Shown here one piece after another: positions 62,680 through 64,000 of a DNA stretch of 64,000 bases. The stretch comes from Azotobacter bryophylli. Its GTDB lineage: Bacteria; Pseudomonadota; Gammaproteobacteria; Pseudomonadales; Pseudomonadaceae. Position numbers and translations under genes: made by a program. Below the pieces are notes generated by a model, which was given only the letters and a program-made list of their open reading frames with translations, did not search any database and was not told the origin of the DNA. Each line of letters opens with the position of its first letter. Positions within the stretch are counted from its first letter, which is position 1. The DNA lies in NCBI RefSeq assembly GCF_042643485.1, contig NZ_JBHRSJ010000016.1, forward strand, positions 124,001 to 188,000, read 5' to 3'.

Positions 62680-63321
62680 ATGCCTGCACCTGCTGAAATC
62701 CGGGTTCTCGACGACAGTTACATCCGCGAGGCACGCTCGCTGCTGTACCACGCCTATCGCAACGTGCCCACCTTCGCCTATCTGTTCGAAGCCGAGCGCC
62801 CCGGCTACGAGCAGCGCATCCGGGCGACCGTGCGCGAACTGCTCCAGCAGCATTTCGCCGACGAGCTGCCGGCGCTGGGCCTCATGCTGGGGGAGCGGCT
62901 GATCGGCCTGGCGCTGATCTCGCCGCCGCAACGCCGCCTGGAAATCACCGAAAGCTGGGGCTGGCGCATGCGCATGCTGCTGACCGCCGGCTTCCGCTGC
63001 ACCCGCCGTTATCTCGACTACCACGAAGCGGTGATGGGCTGCCTGCCGCCGGGGGCCTACCACGTGCTGCCCCTGATCGGTGTGCACCCGGAGTTCCAGA
63101 GGCAGCGCTACGGCGATCAGCTGCTCGAGGCGCTGCACAACTGGTGTGCCGACGACCCCAATTCCAAGGGCGTGGTGGTGAATACCGGCAACCCCCAGTA
63201 TCTGGATTTCTTCCGCCGTCACGGCTACGAGGACGTGGGGCAGATCCAGGTCGGTCCGGTGACCGAGCACGTGTTCTTCCATCCCCAACCCCTGCGGGCG
63301 GTCAAGAAGGCGAGCGCCTGA
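62680..63321 (+). CDS. GNAT-family N-acetyltransferase
   Basis: 213 residues from the ATG at 62680 (an ATG at 62656 is also in frame). Acetyl-CoA site: LPLIGVHPEFQRQRYGDQLL, with the Q/RxxGxG-like sequence changed to QRYGDQ. NTGNPQYLDFFRRHGYEDVG is the terminal GNAT motif. Acceptor unknown. A long open frame extending far upstream on this strand is antisense to the genes at 60187-62505 and is not part of it. Confidence 0.88.
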   Translation: MPAPAEIRVLDDSYIREARSLLYHAYRNVPTFAYLFEAERPGYEQRIRATVRELLQQHFADELPALGLMLGERLIGLALISPPQRRLEITESWGWRMRMLLTAGFRCTRRYLDYHEAVMGCLPPGAYHVLPLIGVHPEFQRQRYGDQLLEALHNWCADDPNSKGVVVNTGNPQYLDFFRRHGYEDVGQIQVGPVTEHVFFHPQPLRAVKKASA

Positions 63322-63411
63322 GCCGAGCGGAGCGGACCGCTTGGCTGTCCCCGCCGATCGTCCGATGCTAGGCTCTAGGGCCAGCAGGAACACGGCCAAG
63401 CACGCCTTTAC

Positions 63412-64000
63412 ATGAAGTTTTCGCCACGCCCCTGGCTGTTGTCGCTTCTTCTCCTGCCTGGCGCCGCCCTGGCCGAAGCCGGACTGGACGTACAGGTGGA
63501 ACCGGGCAATGGCGCCCTGAAAAGCAACATCGAAAGCCACATCGGATCGCTGGAAGATCGCGACGAGCAAGCCCTGCGCCGCTTCCGTACGGCCGCCGAG
63601 GCCCAGGCGCGCAGCGCCGCCGAAGCCCTCGGTTATTACCAGGCCCAGATCGGCAGCGAAGTCCGGCGCGACCCGCTGCGCCTGATCCTCCGAGTGGTGC
63701 CCGGGGAGCCGGTGCGCCTGCGCCATGTGGTCATCCGCATCGAGGGGCCGGGGGCCGGGGACAAGGCCTTCCGCCTGCCGCAGAGCCCCGAGCTTAAGCC
63801 GGGCGTCAGGCTCGATCACGGCCACTACGAGGACGCCAAGAAGCTGATCGAGAGTCGGGCCTCGCGCTACGGCTTCTTCGCCGGGCGCTTCACCCGCCAC
63901 AGCCTGCAGATCGACCCGGCGGCGGGGATCGCCGACATCGAGCTGGTCTACGACACCGGCCCGCGCTATCTCCTGGGGCCGGTGACCTTCAGCGGCGATA
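63412..64000 (+). CDS. tamA: Autotransporter/outer-membrane assembly factor TamA (5' part; runs off the window)
   Basis: The first 196 codons are present and remain open to the end of the window. The start MKFSPRPWLLSLLLLPGAAL is a Sec signal peptide, cleaved after ALA. The following sequence (LKSNIESHIGSLEDRDEQAL, ARSAAEALGYYQAQIGSEVR, then GPGAGDKAFRLPQSPELKPG) matches the POTRA repeats of TamA, which with TamB assists outer-membrane protein insertion. The 16-strand barrel would lie beyond base 64000. The ribosome site is weak. Confidence 0.88.
   Translation, partial: MKFSPRPWLLSLLLLPGAALAEAGLDVQVEPGNGALKSNIESHIGSLEDRDEQALRRFRTAAEAQARSAAEALGYYQAQIGSEVRRDPLRLILRVVPGEPVRLRHVVIRIEGPGAGDKAFRLPQSPELKPGVRLDHGHYEDAKKLIESRASRYGFFAGRFTRHSLQIDPAAGIADIELVYDTGPRYLLGPVTFSGD

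Overview
The window is a typical chromosomal segment of a gammaproteobacterium of the Pseudomonas lineage (Pseudomonas sensu lato or the closely allied Azotobacter group). This rests on the order tig-clpP-clpX-lon-hupB-ppiD-fabI, the type IV pilus regulator fimL beside nudC, the cis/trans fatty-acid isomerase cti, and protein sequences that read as close Pseudomonas orthologues. The species cannot be fixed from what is visible. No phage, insertion sequence, CRISPR array or rRNA was found.

Layout. 1-1311: the 3'-truncated folD gene, then a tRNA cluster (Arg-UCU, His-GUG, Leu-UAG) behind a strong stringent-type promoter. 1438-9884: protein quality control and folding (trigger factor, ClpP, ClpX, Lon, HU-beta, PpiD), with a decayed tRNA-Asp gene between hupB and ppiD. 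9949-19878: fabI, a YejBEF-type oligopeptide/muropeptide ABC importer with two tandem solute-binding proteins, and the lytic transglycosylase MltD. 19977-22959: gloB, a YafS-like methyltransferase, rnhA and dnaQ; this neighbourhood is also known from E. coli. 23052-34133: a basic amino acid decarboxylase, fimL, nudC, small conserved genes, sohB, and cysI with its DUF934 partner. 34194-45092: an accessory-looking stretch with a cyclopropane fatty acid synthase, a thioredoxin-like protein, an AraC regulator followed by a five-gene acyl-CoA catabolic cassette (dehydrogenase, thiolase, acyl-CoA dehydrogenase, acyl-CoA ligase, AMACR-type racemase), and PaiB-like, ABM and DUF1883 genes. 45296-52151: metH with a MetR-type operator, cti and nfuA. 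52299-64000: two uncharacterised genes, uppP, a cold-shock/DUF1294 fusion, the ABC-F protein YbiT, an MFS transporter, a parvulin, a PilU-like ATPase, a periplasmic binding protein/OmpA fusion, xthA, a GNAT protein and the start of tamA.

Functional themes. Much of the window is housekeeping: protein folding and turnover, envelope lipid synthesis and modification (FabI, Cfa, Cti, UppP, TamA), peptidoglycan turnover with possible peptide import (MltD, Yej), sulfur and methionine metabolism (CysI, MetH, NfuA) and nucleic-acid processing (RnhA, DnaQ, XthA, NudC). The least ordinary parts are the acyl-CoA cassette with its possible leader peptide and hairpins, the decayed tRNA, and several regulatory palindromes. 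I did not find a clearly new biological system; the leader/cassette unit is the best candidate for follow-up.
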